Positions 26,572 through 33,792 of a stretch of DNA of 64,000 bases are shown here, in pieces; positions within the stretch are counted from its first letter, which is position 1, and each line of letters opens with the position of its first letter. The notes beneath the pieces are model-generated. The model was not told the origin of the DNA and did not search any database. It saw only the letters and a list, made by a program, of their open reading frames with translations. The position numbers and the translations under genes are program-made. Source of the DNA: Candidatus Eiseniibacteriota bacterium (GTDB taxonomy: Bacteria; Eisenbacteria; RBG-16-71-46; CAIMUX01); assembly GCA_020633975.1 (NCBI GenBank), contig JACKCR010000002.1:1426001-1490000 (forward strand), given 5' to 3'.

Positions 26572-28254
26572 TCATCCCCCCACGTAGGGCAGGTTCTTGA
26601 TCTGCGCCTCCTCTTCCGGCGTGAGCGGGTTGCTCTCCGGCTGGACGAGGCCTTCGGTCACCGGCGGATGGGCCTGCCAGTAGGCCGGATCGATCCCGGA
26701 CGAGATCACCTTCCCGTAGAGGTCCTTCGGAATGGTGTGGTCCAGGAGATAGAGCGCGGTGGGCACCACGTCGAGCAGGCTGTGCACCTCGTTCGTCGGA
26801 AGTGGACCTGGCTTGATGTTCGGCCCCGCGATCATCACGATCCCGTTCATCCGATGCCACCCCGAGAGGGTCGAACGGGGATCCCCGAAGCTCGGTAGCT
26901 GGTACCCTTCGTCCCTATCACCCAACGCGACGTAGTACCCGGGCGCGGGCGTGAGATTGATGTTGGGCCCCTTCTCCGACTGCTCGCCCTTGAAGATCTC
27001 GTGCTTCTCATCCACCCGGTCGAATGGGGACTTCCCCGTCTCCGGATCGACCAACGTCCTGAACCGTTCGGCGAGTCTCGCCTCGAGCTCGCGAGCCTGT
27101 TCGCTCGTCCGCGTTGCGCCCGGGTCCTTTCCTAGCTGCCGTACGTAGAGACGGGCCGCATCGGAGCGATCGAGCGTGAACACGTCGATCGCTTCGTCGC
27201 GCGTAAACCCGGACTCGGTTGAACGAAGGTAGTTCCCGGCACGGAACTCGCGACGGATCGGCCCGAACCCATGATCCGAGAGGACGAGGATGTTCGCGTC
27301 CTCCGGGATCAGCGCGATGAACTCGCCAAGCAGTTCATCACAGCGGACCCAGAGCCGCTCGATCGAGCCGCCGAACTTCTCCGCCGTCTCCGGATCGTAG
27401 ACCGGGCTCTCGGGGTCGTCGAACTTCCAGAAGAGATGCTGCACCCGATCCGTCTGCGTGAACACCACCCAGAAGAGCCGCCACGGCTCTTCCTGGTACA
27501 GCTTCTTCGCGAGTTCGAATCGCTTCTCTTGGATCAGCATGAGGGAGTCGAGAACCGCCTGCTCCTCCCCACCCGGCAGCTTCATCTCCATCTGGTCGCG
27601 GAGGTACCCCATCGCTTCGATCTCGGGTTGACGCTCCGGCGGGTAGACCCAATTCCTCCCCGACACGTGCGGAAACCCCGAGACCATGACCCCGTCGACC
27701 TCGTCCGGAGGATCTGTCATCGGAACGTTGATGATGCAGACCCGGGGCCCTTCCCCTTTGAGCAGATTCCAGATCGGCTGTGTCCGCCTGCTGTTCGCAG
27801 TCTCGGAGACGATCTTGTCGCTGTCGGCGAGTCGACGCTGGAAGTCGAAGATCCCGTGGCGACCGGGGTTCACCCCGGTCGTCGCCGACGTCCACGCCGG
27901 CGGTGACAGGTACGGCATGACCGAGTTGAGCGTTCCGTACGCGGAACGGTCTCGGAGCGCTTTCAGGTTCGGAAGCTTCCCTTGCTCGAGCCACGGATCG
28001 AGCTTCTCCCACGTGGCTCCATCTAGCCCGATGACGACGAGAGGAGGCCCTTGAGGCTTGCCGCAGTTGCTGAGGGTGAGGATGGCCGTCGCGATGACCA
28101 CAGCTGTCACGGCCCAACGAGAGACACGAGAGGAAGAGAGCGAGACCAGCCGGGCTGAACTCACGGGCGCGGCGCACTTGGGCGAGATATCTCGGGACAA
28201 CGGAGTTCCAATCTCCAACTCCGGGAAGAGCCACGATCCATCGGCTCGAGACAC
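26572..28254 (-). CDS. alkaline-phosphatase-superfamily phosphodiesterase
   Basis: 560 aa from GTG 28254; this start lacks a clear ribosome site and the true one may be internal. One hydrophobic segment (about 45-63, WAVTAVVIATAILTLSNCGK) precedes the catalytic domain, so the enzyme is exported and anchored or a possible lipoprotein. Type I phosphodiesterase/nucleotide-pyrophosphatase signatures: VVIGLDGATWEKLDPWL (metal Asp and nucleophile Thr), PAWTSATTGVNPGRHGIFDF, ILVLSDHGFGPIRREF (metal Asp-His), GWHRMNGIVMIAGP. The substrate could be a nucleotide, a lipid-linked sugar or a phospho-glycan. It converges with the glycosylation operon, ends 50 nt apart. Confidence 0.85.
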   Translation of the reverse strand: MSRADGSWLFPELEIGTPLSRDISPKCAAPVSSARLVSLSSSRVSRWAVTAVVIATAILTLSNCGKPQGPPLVVIGLDGATWEKLDPWLEQGKLPNLKALRDRSAYGTLNSVMPYLSPPAWTSATTGVNPGRHGIFDFQRRLADSDKIVSETANSRRTQPIWNLLKGEGPRVCIINVPMTDPPDEVDGVMVSGFPHVSGRNWVYPPERQPEIEAMGYLRDQMEMKLPGGEEQAVLDSLMLIQEKRFELAKKLYQEEPWRLFWVVFTQTDRVQHLFWKFDDPESPVYDPETAEKFGGSIERLWVRCDELLGEFIALIPEDANILVLSDHGFGPIRREFRAGNYLRSTESGFTRDEAIDVFTLDRSDAARLYVRQLGKDPGATRTSEQARELEARLAERFRTLVDPETGKSPFDRVDEKHEIFKGEQSEKGPNINLTPAPGYYVALGDRDEGYQLPSFGDPRSTLSGWHRMNGIVMIAGPNIKPGPLPTNEVHSLLDVVPTALYLLDHTIPKDLYGKVISSGIDPAYWQAHPPVTEGLVQPESNPLTPEEEAQIKNLPYVGG

Positions 28255-28306
28255 GAGCAGGGGGGACGGCGCCCGGAATCACCGTCTCCAGTAGTCTAGC
28301 AGACGC

Positions 28307-28341
28307 AAAAAGAGAACGGACGGCGAGGACCGTCCGTTCTC
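28307..28341 (-). terminator. intrinsic terminator of the 28382 gene
   Basis: Perfect 12-bp inverted repeat, GAGAACGGACGG (28312-28323) and CCGTCCGTTCTC (28330-28341), loop of 6 nt, followed on the minus strand by TTTTT (28311-28307). It lies 40 nt beyond the stop of the secreted-protein gene. Confidence 0.85.
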
Positions 28342-28381
28342 GGAACATTCAACCAGCAGATAGGCCGGATTGGCACCAGAC

Positions 28382-29104
28382 TCAGCGACCGAAGATCGCC
28401 TTGACCTCACCCCAGCTCTTTTCGTTGACGGGAACCGGAACCATGTACGGATTCGACCCGGTTGCGCCGTTCAGGCCGACTGAACCCATGTTCGCGTCCG
28501 GAATCTGATCTAGAACTGCAGGAACAGAGTCGTCGGCGAAAGCAGCGCCTGTCGTCCCCGTCGGGAAGTCTGCGAGGGCGACCTCCATCGGACCGTAGTA
28601 ACTATAGGCAGTGAACCAGTAGACGGGAAAAGCCGTGCGCGTGATTGCGTTCGGTGCCCACGACACCGCGGTGCCCTCGAGCAACTCATTCGGCCAGTTC
28701 CCCGTCGGCAGCTCGAATGGAGCACAACTTCCCGTCTTTATGATCGGCGATGCCGCGGCCTCGACCGGCCAACTGAGCCCGAACTGCACTGCGGTGACAC
28801 GCGGACATGCATCCGGCCAGAATGCCGCTACTACCCAAACGAGGGTCTCGTCCGGCCCGAGCCCTGACGTAGGAGTCAGCGACATCGCTGCACTGGAACA
28901 ACCCATGTGATCGTCATCACATTCCGGATCGAACGGACAGTCGACCTCCAGGAGATTGCAGTACGAGTCCTCGTCGTCCTCGGTGTAGATGACCGAGTCA
29001 TCGGTGTGGAGAAGCAAGTAGCCGTTCGCGTTTACGCCCGCCGTCGCCGTTCCGGCAAAGCTTGCTCCAATGATGGCCAGCAGGCCAAGAGTAGCGATCT
29101 TCAT
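28382..29104 (-). CDS. secreted protein, paralogue of the 29423 and 32738 genes
   Basis: 240 aa from ATG 29104 (AGGAGG 11 nt upstream); the frame is open further 5' but lacks a site. A signal peptide KIATLGLLAIIGASFAGTATA gives a mature N-terminus GVNANGYLLLHTDDSVIY. That beginning closely matches the 29423 protein (GPNANGSLIVALADGVVY), as do VYWFTAYSYYG, AFADDSVPAVLDQIP and the C-terminal WGEVKAIF. An acidic Cys-containing segment (residues about 40-65) is unique to it. It lacks the GACC-type Cys repeats of its paralogues. Unknown function, probably extracellular. It has its own terminator. Confidence 0.72.
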   Translation of the reverse strand: MKIATLGLLAIIGASFAGTATAGVNANGYLLLHTDDSVIYTEDDEDSYCNLLEVDCPFDPECDDDHMGCSSAAMSLTPTSGLGPDETLVWVVAAFWPDACPRVTAVQFGLSWPVEAAASPIIKTGSCAPFELPTGNWPNELLEGTAVSWAPNAITRTAFPVYWFTAYSYYGPMEVALADFPTGTTGAAFADDSVPAVLDQIPDANMGSVGLNGATGSNPYMVPVPVNEKSWGEVKAIFGR

Positions 29105-29422
29105 CGATGTCCTATCCTCCTCGGAAGAAAAACAGTCCGCGAGTCGTCCTTGCGGTACCCCATCCCTTCGCCCTGCCAGACTCTCGCGGCGTGCAACCGG
29201 CATCGGGCTCCAATCTTTTGCGAAAGCTAGCTTGGTACGAGCCGATGGGCAAGCACAAATGCTGGCCGGTCCCTCCCCTAGCGTTTCTCGAACCGTCGAC
29301 CGCAGTCCTCGGTGCAACAGCAGAACACGCGTGAGCGTAGCGCTGCCAGCCAGGACAAAATGCGAAGGGCCGAACCCTTGCGGATCCGGCCCTTCCTCAG
29401 GACTCAGCTACCGAAGCTAGGC
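29105..29422. other. intergenic region without a gene
   Basis: This 318-nt stretch separates two minus-strand secreted-protein genes. The only supported element is the hairpin at 29360-29395; no convincing promoter for the 29104 start was recognised in the rest. Confidence 0.5.
29360..29395 (-). terminator. terminator of the 29423 gene
   Basis: Nine-bp inverted repeat GAAGGGCCG (29364-29372) with CGGCCCTTC (29387-29395), loop of 14 nt, followed on the minus strand by GCATTTTG. The T-run is short, so the hairpin is likely but termination strength is uncertain. Confidence 0.6.
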
Positions 29423-30298
29423 TTAGCGGTAGTTGTTCTTGAGCGTACCCCAGGTGGAGTCGATCACCGGAACAACGGTGCACGGGTTCGGATCGCAAAC
29501 CGTGTCGTCGCCCTGGTAGTTACCACCGTTCTCGTCGCAGCTCATCGCCGTACGGATCGAGCAGACCTCGCCCACGCAGCAAGCGCCCTCTGCGGGCTGA
29601 ATGCACATGTTCGGGTCGCAGTCGGTACCGTCGCCGAGGAACTCACCCTGGCAGTCCTCACGAAGAACGACTTCGCAGGAACCGTCAGCAGCGCAGCAAG
29701 CGCCCGGAGCCACGTCGGTCGGACAAGGGAGCGTACCTTCCGTATCGAAACCGAACGAGCCGAGGGCCGCGATCATATCGAGGTTGGAAGGAACGTCGTC
29801 GTCGGCGAACATCGCACCCTGGGACGGGTGAGCGATGAGGTCGAGGGTCTGGGCGTTGCCGTAGTAGTTCGCGGCGGCGACCCAGTACACATCAACGATG
29901 GTACCAGTCTGAGCGGCACCCCAAGTCACAGCGGTACCCTCACCCGAGGCCGGCCAACCGCCGGTCGCGAGCTCGAAATCACCGCAGGGACCATAACCAG
30001 CCAGAGCGACGTCGTTGTCGTCGTACGTCCAACCGAACGTAACGCCGGAGAGACGCGGGCTGGCGACCGACGGGAATGCAGCGAGAATACCGATAACCAC
30101 GGTGGCGTCGCCGGCCGTGCTGACGGAAGCGTCGGCACAGTTCTGCAGACCGGTGGCACCGCAGTAGTTCTCGATATCGGTCGTGTAGACAACACCGTCC
30201 GCCAGCGCAACGATCAGAGATCCGTTGGCGTTCGGGCCGGCGAGCGCGGTACCACCGATACAGGCGAGTGCCGCAGCAGCCAGAAGCACTTTCTTCAT
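29423..30298 (-). CDS. secreted protein with two Cys-rich GACC repeats
   Basis: 291 aa from ATG 30298 (AAGGAGG 9 nt upstream). Signal peptide KKVLLAAAALACIGGTALA; the mature N-terminus GPNANGSLIVALADGVVY is shared with the 28382 protein. A beta-rich domain (about 25-195: LSGVTFGWTYDDNDVALAGY, GWPASGEGTAVTW, NYYGNAQTLDLIAHPSQG, AMFADDDVPSNLDM) is followed by two repeats (about 200-275) of the form ACCxxDGSCxxxxxxxC...GxGTxCxPxxC and its CCVGEVC variant. The Cys spacing suggests disulphide-bonded units. Ends in a conserved WGTLKNNYR. Function unknown; exported. Confidence 0.75.
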   Translation of the reverse strand: MKKVLLAAAALACIGGTALAGPNANGSLIVALADGVVYTTDIENYCGATGLQNCADASVSTAGDATVVIGILAAFPSVASPRLSGVTFGWTYDDNDVALAGYGPCGDFELATGGWPASGEGTAVTWGAAQTGTIVDVYWVAAANYYGNAQTLDLIAHPSQGAMFADDDVPSNLDMIAALGSFGFDTEGTLPCPTDVAPGACCAADGSCEVVLREDCQGEFLGDGTDCDPNMCIQPAEGACCVGEVCSIRTAMSCDENGGNYQGDDTVCDPNPCTVVPVIDSTWGTLKNNYR

Positions 30299-30445
30299 TG
30301 CTTCGAACCTCCTTGACTTCTGTCAAGCGTAGCTGTGAATCGTCGTCGAAGTCGAATCACCCCGAAGGTGACTCCCCCACCACCACCACCCGATTTGAGG
30401 ATTTTTCCAGACAGGTTGGAGGCTGAAACGAACTCTACTTCAACC

Positions 30446-30474
30446 AGTATAGCGGAATGCCTGTGGCGTATCCA
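30446..30474 (-). promoter_or_regulatory. sigma70-type promoter of the 29423 gene
   Basis: Minus strand: -35 TGGATA (30469-30474), 17-nt spacer, -10 TATACT (30446-30451). It sits 148 nt upstream of the start codon and just downstream of the dockerin-gene stop, so a long leader follows. Confidence 0.5.
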
Positions 30475-30496
30475 CTATGCTTTTTTTCCAAACGCC

Positions 30497-31072
30497 TTAG
30501 TTGCAGGTGTTCGGGTTGACGAACGCCGGCGAGAAGACGACCAGGTCACCCAGGTTCGTCGCGCCGTTGTTGTCGTAGTCGTGGCACTCAGCCGGGTTCG
30601 AACCGAGGAACTCGGCCGAGAAGACGACCAGGTCCGACAGGTTCACGGTGAGGTCACCGGAAGCTCCGTCGTAGTCCGGGCTCTTCACGTTGTCGTAGTT
30701 CCGGATCGAGAGGCCGTTGGCCTTGATGACGCCGGAGAGAGCGACCATGTGAGCACAGCCACCGCCACCGAGCGTGATGACGACGTCGCCATTGGCATCG
30801 GTCGTACCAGAGGTCACCGTCGCGGAGCACAGGTTGATTGCGCCCGAGAACTCGACCGTCACGTTCGCGCCGGCGATCGGGTTGTTGGCTTCGTTGCGGA
30901 CGTTGATCGTGTTGATCGTCGCCGCGAGAGCCGACGGGCTCAGCGGAGCAACAACCAGACCGTCGAGCGCGTCAGCCGGAGTGACCGAGCAGTTCGCCGG
31001 ATCCGGAATGTTCGCCTGAGCAACCGACCCGCAAAGTGCAAGTCCCAGAAGCGAGAACAGCACTTTCTTCAT
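30497..31072 (-). CDS. secreted dockerin-like (EF-hand repeat) protein
   Basis: 191 aa from ATG 31072 (GGGAGGAAAAACTCA context, SD 9 nt off). Signal peptide KKVLFSLLGLALCGSVAQA. An N-terminal Ig-like/carboxypeptidase-regulatory-like part (about 30-120: NEANNPIAGANVTVEFSG, TSGTTDANGDVVITLGGGG) is followed by a C-terminal pair of Ca2+-binding repeats: GDLTVNLSDLVVFSAEF and DYDNNGATNLGDLVVFSPAF. The second has the canonical DxDxNG...D ligands of a dockerin-type EF-hand; the first is weaker. No cohesin or glycoside hydrolase gene is in view, so this is not a cellulosome. It may use a Ca2+-dependent protein interaction or folding role. Confidence 0.75.
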   Translation of the reverse strand: MKKVLFSLLGLALCGSVAQANIPDPANCSVTPADALDGLVVAPLSPSALAATINTINVRNEANNPIAGANVTVEFSGAINLCSATVTSGTTDANGDVVITLGGGGCAHMVALSGVIKANGLSIRNYDNVKSPDYDGASGDLTVNLSDLVVFSAEFLGSNPAECHDYDNNGATNLGDLVVFSPAFVNPNTCN

Positions 31073-31225
31073 TGAGTTTTTCCTCCCAGGAATGGGGTGA
31101 ACTATCACTGATGTCTTGCGAGAGAGGGATTCCCGAACGGAGTCTCGCTTCCACGATGAAGCCGCCGGAGACACCCCCATCCATCGTGGACCTGCACCCG
31201 CGAACGGACACATCTCCACGACTGG

Positions 31226-31241
31226 CTTGCACGCGTGCAAG
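31226..31241. promoter_or_regulatory. 16-bp palindrome at the transcription start (operator candidate)
   Basis: CTTGCACGCGTGCAAG is a perfect 16-bp inverted repeat. It overlaps the last two bases of the -10 box (31240-31241) and covers the predicted start site, exactly where a repressor would block transcription. Confidence 0.5.
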
Positions 31242-31268
31242 TATACCAACAAAAGTTCACCCCGTCAA
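31240..31268 (-). promoter_or_regulatory. strong sigma70-type promoter of the dockerin-like gene
   Basis: Minus strand: -35 TTGACG (31263-31268), 17-nt spacer, -10 TATACT (31240-31245). Each hexamer is one base off consensus at optimal spacing. Predicted leader about 160 nt. Confidence 0.75.
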
Positions 31269-31467
31269 AGCGGCAAATCCGTGGCCCAACGCGAACTAAT
31301 GCGTTCCGGGCGCGGGCCCTGCAAGGACGGACCCTCAAGCTCGGCGATCGTATTCCCTGACAACGAGTTAGGGCCTTCTGCCAGGTGGGGCCAAGTAGCC
31401 AGGCAAGTTACCTGATTGCAAGCACTTAGCTAGGACGGGTGACAAGTGGCGTCGAGTGGAAGGGATT

Positions 31468-31540
31468 GGGCGAAACAGGATTCGAACCTGTGACCCCCTG
31501 CTTGTAAGGCAGGTGCTCTAACCAGCTGAGCTATTCGCCC
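31468..31540 (-). tRNA. tRNA-Val (anticodon TAC)
   Basis: 73 nt, minus strand, complete cloverleaf: acceptor GGGCGAA/TTCGCCC, D arm AGCTCAGCTGGTTAGAGC, anticodon arm CCTGC-CTTACAA-GCAGG reading TAC, T arm with GGTTCGAATCC. CCA is not encoded. Its first ten bases overlap the 3' end of the upstream small membrane-protein gene. Confidence 0.96.
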
Positions 31541-31809
31541 GTTCCGGACACAGAACCCTCGTCGGAGCGACGCCTGGCATGGGTGACCAGAGCCCACGGA
31601 ATGAGGCCGAGATACCCCGTGACGAGGAGAATGGGTGCGATCGTGATGTCGCCTGCGGCTAGGAGAAGGAATCCTCCCGAGATACAGGCGAGGCCGGCCC
31701 CGAAGAGGATCCAGTTCTTCTTCGCGAAATCGAGGCTCTGGTACGCGCGCCCTTCGGCGCCTTCCGCCTGGCGTACCTTTCTCGTTTGCTTCCTCGCAAC
31801 CTGTGCCAA
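31531..31809 (-). CDS. small two-helix membrane protein (DUF3098-like)
   Basis: 92 aa from TTG 31809. A basic, charged N-terminus (ARKQTRKVRQAEGAEGRAYQ) precedes FAKKNWILFGAGLACISGGF and a second hydrophobic stretch TIAPILLVTGYLGLIPWALV. The KKNWILFGxGxxxIxGGF pattern and overall size resemble DUF3098-type small inner-membrane proteins found in Bacteroidota relatives (recognition moderate). The TAG stop is at 31531-31533, so the last ten nucleotides are also the 5' end of the tRNA-Val. It starts 5 nt after the larE stop; larE, this gene and the tRNA are probably one transcript. Confidence 0.7.
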   Translation of the reverse strand: MAQVARKQTRKVRQAEGAEGRAYQSLDFAKKNWILFGAGLACISGGFLLLAAGDITIAPILLVTGYLGLIPWALVTHARRRSDEGSVSGTGE

Positions 31810-31814
31810 GGGAC

Positions 31815-32741
31815 TCAGACCTCCGAACGATCGATCGGTTGCGACGAGGTGGCGTTCCTGTCCCCGTTCGCGCGGGCTCTCCGGCTCGATCCCGCCGGCC
31901 GATAACCACGCAGATCGAGCGTCACCTCCAGATACCCAATGCCCTCCAGCCGCTCGGCGATCTCATCTCGGAACTCGACGGCCCGGGGCAAGTCCGTGGA
32001 GGGTAGCTCGACTCGCGCCAAAGATCCATGGTCCCTGACACGAACTTCCAGAAACCCCAGATCCCTGAGTGCCCGTTCCCCCGCCTCGATCCGCCGGAGG
32101 GCCGGCTCCGTGACTGCAATCCCGGTCGGTACCCGAGAGCTGAGGCAGGGTCCGCTCGGCAGATTCCACGTCTCGAGCCCCCAGTGCCGGCTCACGATCC
32201 GGATGTCGGCCTTCGTCCACCCGAGATCGAGAAGCGGTGAAGACACCCCCAACTCCCTGGCAGCGCGACGCCCGGGTCTGGTGTCCCCTCGGTCATCGTG
32301 CTGGGTGCCGTCCAACAGCGCACGGCCTTCCCCGGTGGCGTCGGACCGCACTACGGCGTCGAGTGACTTCAGGACGCCGAACAGCTCCTTCTTGCAGAAG
32401 TAGCATCGATCGGGGCCGTTCGCGACATAGGACGGGTCCTCGAGTTCATGCGTCTCGACTTCCCGGACCACTACGCCCAGCGTTTCGGCGATCCGGTGGG
32501 CCCGCGCCCTCGCTTCTTGCGGGAGCGTAGGGGATACGCCGAGAAGAGGAAGCACGTCCCGCTCGGCCCGGAGCGCAGCGGCGAGGAGGAATGAGCTGTC
32601 GACGCCTCCTGAGACCGCGACGGCCAAAGGGCCGAGGCCGGCCAGATGCTCGACCAGAGCCGTGGTCTTGGCGTCGAGGTCAGCTGCGAGAGCTCCACCC
32701 GAGGGAACGCCTTCCTCACTGCGGGGCGAGACCTCGGTCAT
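31815..32741 (-). CDS. larE: LarE-type ATP-dependent sacrificial sulfur transferase
   Basis: 308 aa from ATG 32741, overlapping the TGA of the upstream secreted-protein gene (ATGA). N-terminal PP-loop of the ATP-pyrophosphatase type: LAVAVSGGVDSSFLLAAAL. RCYFCKKELF follows, and the C-terminal half has WNLPSGPCLSSRVPTG with Cys199 at the position of the sacrificial Cys in Lactiplantibacillus LarE. LarE thiolates the nicotinate-derived precursor of the nickel-pincer (NPN) cofactor of lactate racemase and its relatives (LarA). LarB, LarC and LarA are not in the window, so the cofactor user is elsewhere or the enzyme has another sulfur acceptor. Confidence 0.88.
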   Translation of the reverse strand: MTEVSPRSEEGVPSGGALAADLDAKTTALVEHLAGLGPLAVAVSGGVDSSFLLAAALRAERDVLPLLGVSPTLPQEARARAHRIAETLGVVVREVETHELEDPSYVANGPDRCYFCKKELFGVLKSLDAVVRSDATGEGRALLDGTQHDDRGDTRPGRRAARELGVSSPLLDLGWTKADIRIVSRHWGLETWNLPSGPCLSSRVPTGIAVTEPALRRIEAGERALRDLGFLEVRVRDHGSLARVELPSTDLPRAVEFRDEIAERLEGIGYLEVTLDLRGYRPAGSSRRARANGDRNATSSQPIDRSEV

Positions 32742-33652
32742 CGATCCGACTCGTCGCAGGGGGTGGACTCGCATGCCGTGCCCTCCCCAGCGAAGGCTCC
32801 GTTCGAGCGGTAGCACTCGGCGCGCGAAACGAGCTCGCAGCCATCACCGAGGCAGCACGCCCCCTTCTCCGCATCGTCCGCACATGGGCTCACCGAGCAG
32901 CTGCCCTCACCGAGGAACAGACCGTCGTGGTAGGCGCACTCGAACGCAGTGAGCTGGAGACACTCTCCGACGCAGCAGATCCCGATCGGGTCCGGATCGC
33001 CCGGCATCGGGACGTACCCGGGAGAGCCGGCCCGGATCGTTCCGTAACCGGTGATCGGCTCGAGCCAGGGAATCGCATCGAAGTTCGCGAACCGTCCCCC
33101 GTGCGTGGGGATCGGGTGAGGCACGAGACGGAACTCACCAGGTTCACTCGCCTGGAAGACGAACCAAGCAATCGGGGTGGGATTCTCGGTGAGGTGCGGA
33201 ATGAAAGTCATCGCCAGCCCGGCTCCGGAGCTGGGCCAGGTAGGAGTGCCCACGAGCACCCCCTCGCCCTGGCAGTAGCCGTAGCCCGTCAACTCGATGC
33301 TGGGGTCGTACTCCACACCGAGAGTGACGCCAGTGAGATCCATCTCGGTGCCTTCCGGGAAGGCGGCGTAGACCACACACACCTTGGGCGTCCCATCGCT
33401 CGGGATCTCCGTGACCGCGTCCTGCGGCGCGATCCGCGGGAACGAGTAGCAGTCCCCAACGAGCGACCCGGAAGGAAGGTCCCCGATCACCGAGAGGTAG
33501 ATCACACCACCTTCGTGCTTCGGTCCGTTGCCAACCTTCTTCCGATCGTCGGCCATCGCACCGGGGGCGAAGAGCGCCCCGATTGCGATGGCGACCGAAA
33601 GCGTCGCCGAAACGGAGCGAACGAAGGACGCAGAACTCTGGAAATGGATCAC
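32738..33652 (-). CDS. secreted protein with Cys-rich repeats, third paralogue
   Basis: 304 aa from GTG 33652 (GGGGAG about 9 nt upstream); ATG 33670 is an alternative. Signal peptide around SVSATLSVAIAIGALFAPGA. A beta-rich domain shares landmarks with the 29423 protein: LTGVTLGVEYDPSIELTGYG, WPSSGAGLAMTF, FRLVPHPIPTHGGRFANFDA. Two Cys repeats follow (about 220-300: GICCVGECLQLTAFEC, GACCLGDGCELVSRAEC), with GEGTACESTPC-type ends. No function recognised. Unusually, its stop overlaps the larE start, so translation of a cytoplasmic enzyme may be coupled to an exported protein. Confidence 0.72.
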   Translation of the reverse strand: MIHFQSSASFVRSVSATLSVAIAIGALFAPGAMADDRKKVGNGPKHEGGVIYLSVIGDLPSGSLVGDCYSFPRIAPQDAVTEIPSDGTPKVCVVYAAFPEGTEMDLTGVTLGVEYDPSIELTGYGYCQGEGVLVGTPTWPSSGAGLAMTFIPHLTENPTPIAWFVFQASEPGEFRLVPHPIPTHGGRFANFDAIPWLEPITGYGTIRAGSPGYVPMPGDPDPIGICCVGECLQLTAFECAYHDGLFLGEGSCSVSPCADDAEKGACCLGDGCELVSRAECYRSNGAFAGEGTACESTPCDESDR

Positions 33653-33792
33653 GTGACGATCTCTCCCCATGGTCGATCAGCGGTTGGGCGGCCACTTTGG
33701 CCCGTGCGATCGGCACACCCCCGATCTGAACGTCTCATCCATCGAATGGTTCCCAGCCGATCCAAAGCGTAATGAGGCCCAAACGGGGCGAC

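Larger units (their letters stand above)
31073..31467. other. intergenic region with promoter and palindrome
   Basis: 395 nt between the dockerin gene and tRNA-Val. It holds the promoter at 31240-31268, the palindrome at 31226-31241 and the 168-nt leader to the start codon. From about 31269 to 31467 I see no gene or repeat. Confidence 0.5.

Noticed and set aside
30429-30490. Terminator for the dockerin gene
   Set aside because: The stem near 30449-30477 has one G-U pair on the minus strand and no following T-tract; the T-rich stretch at 30480-30488 lies on the wrong side for that strand, and the hairpin overlaps the next gene's promoter.
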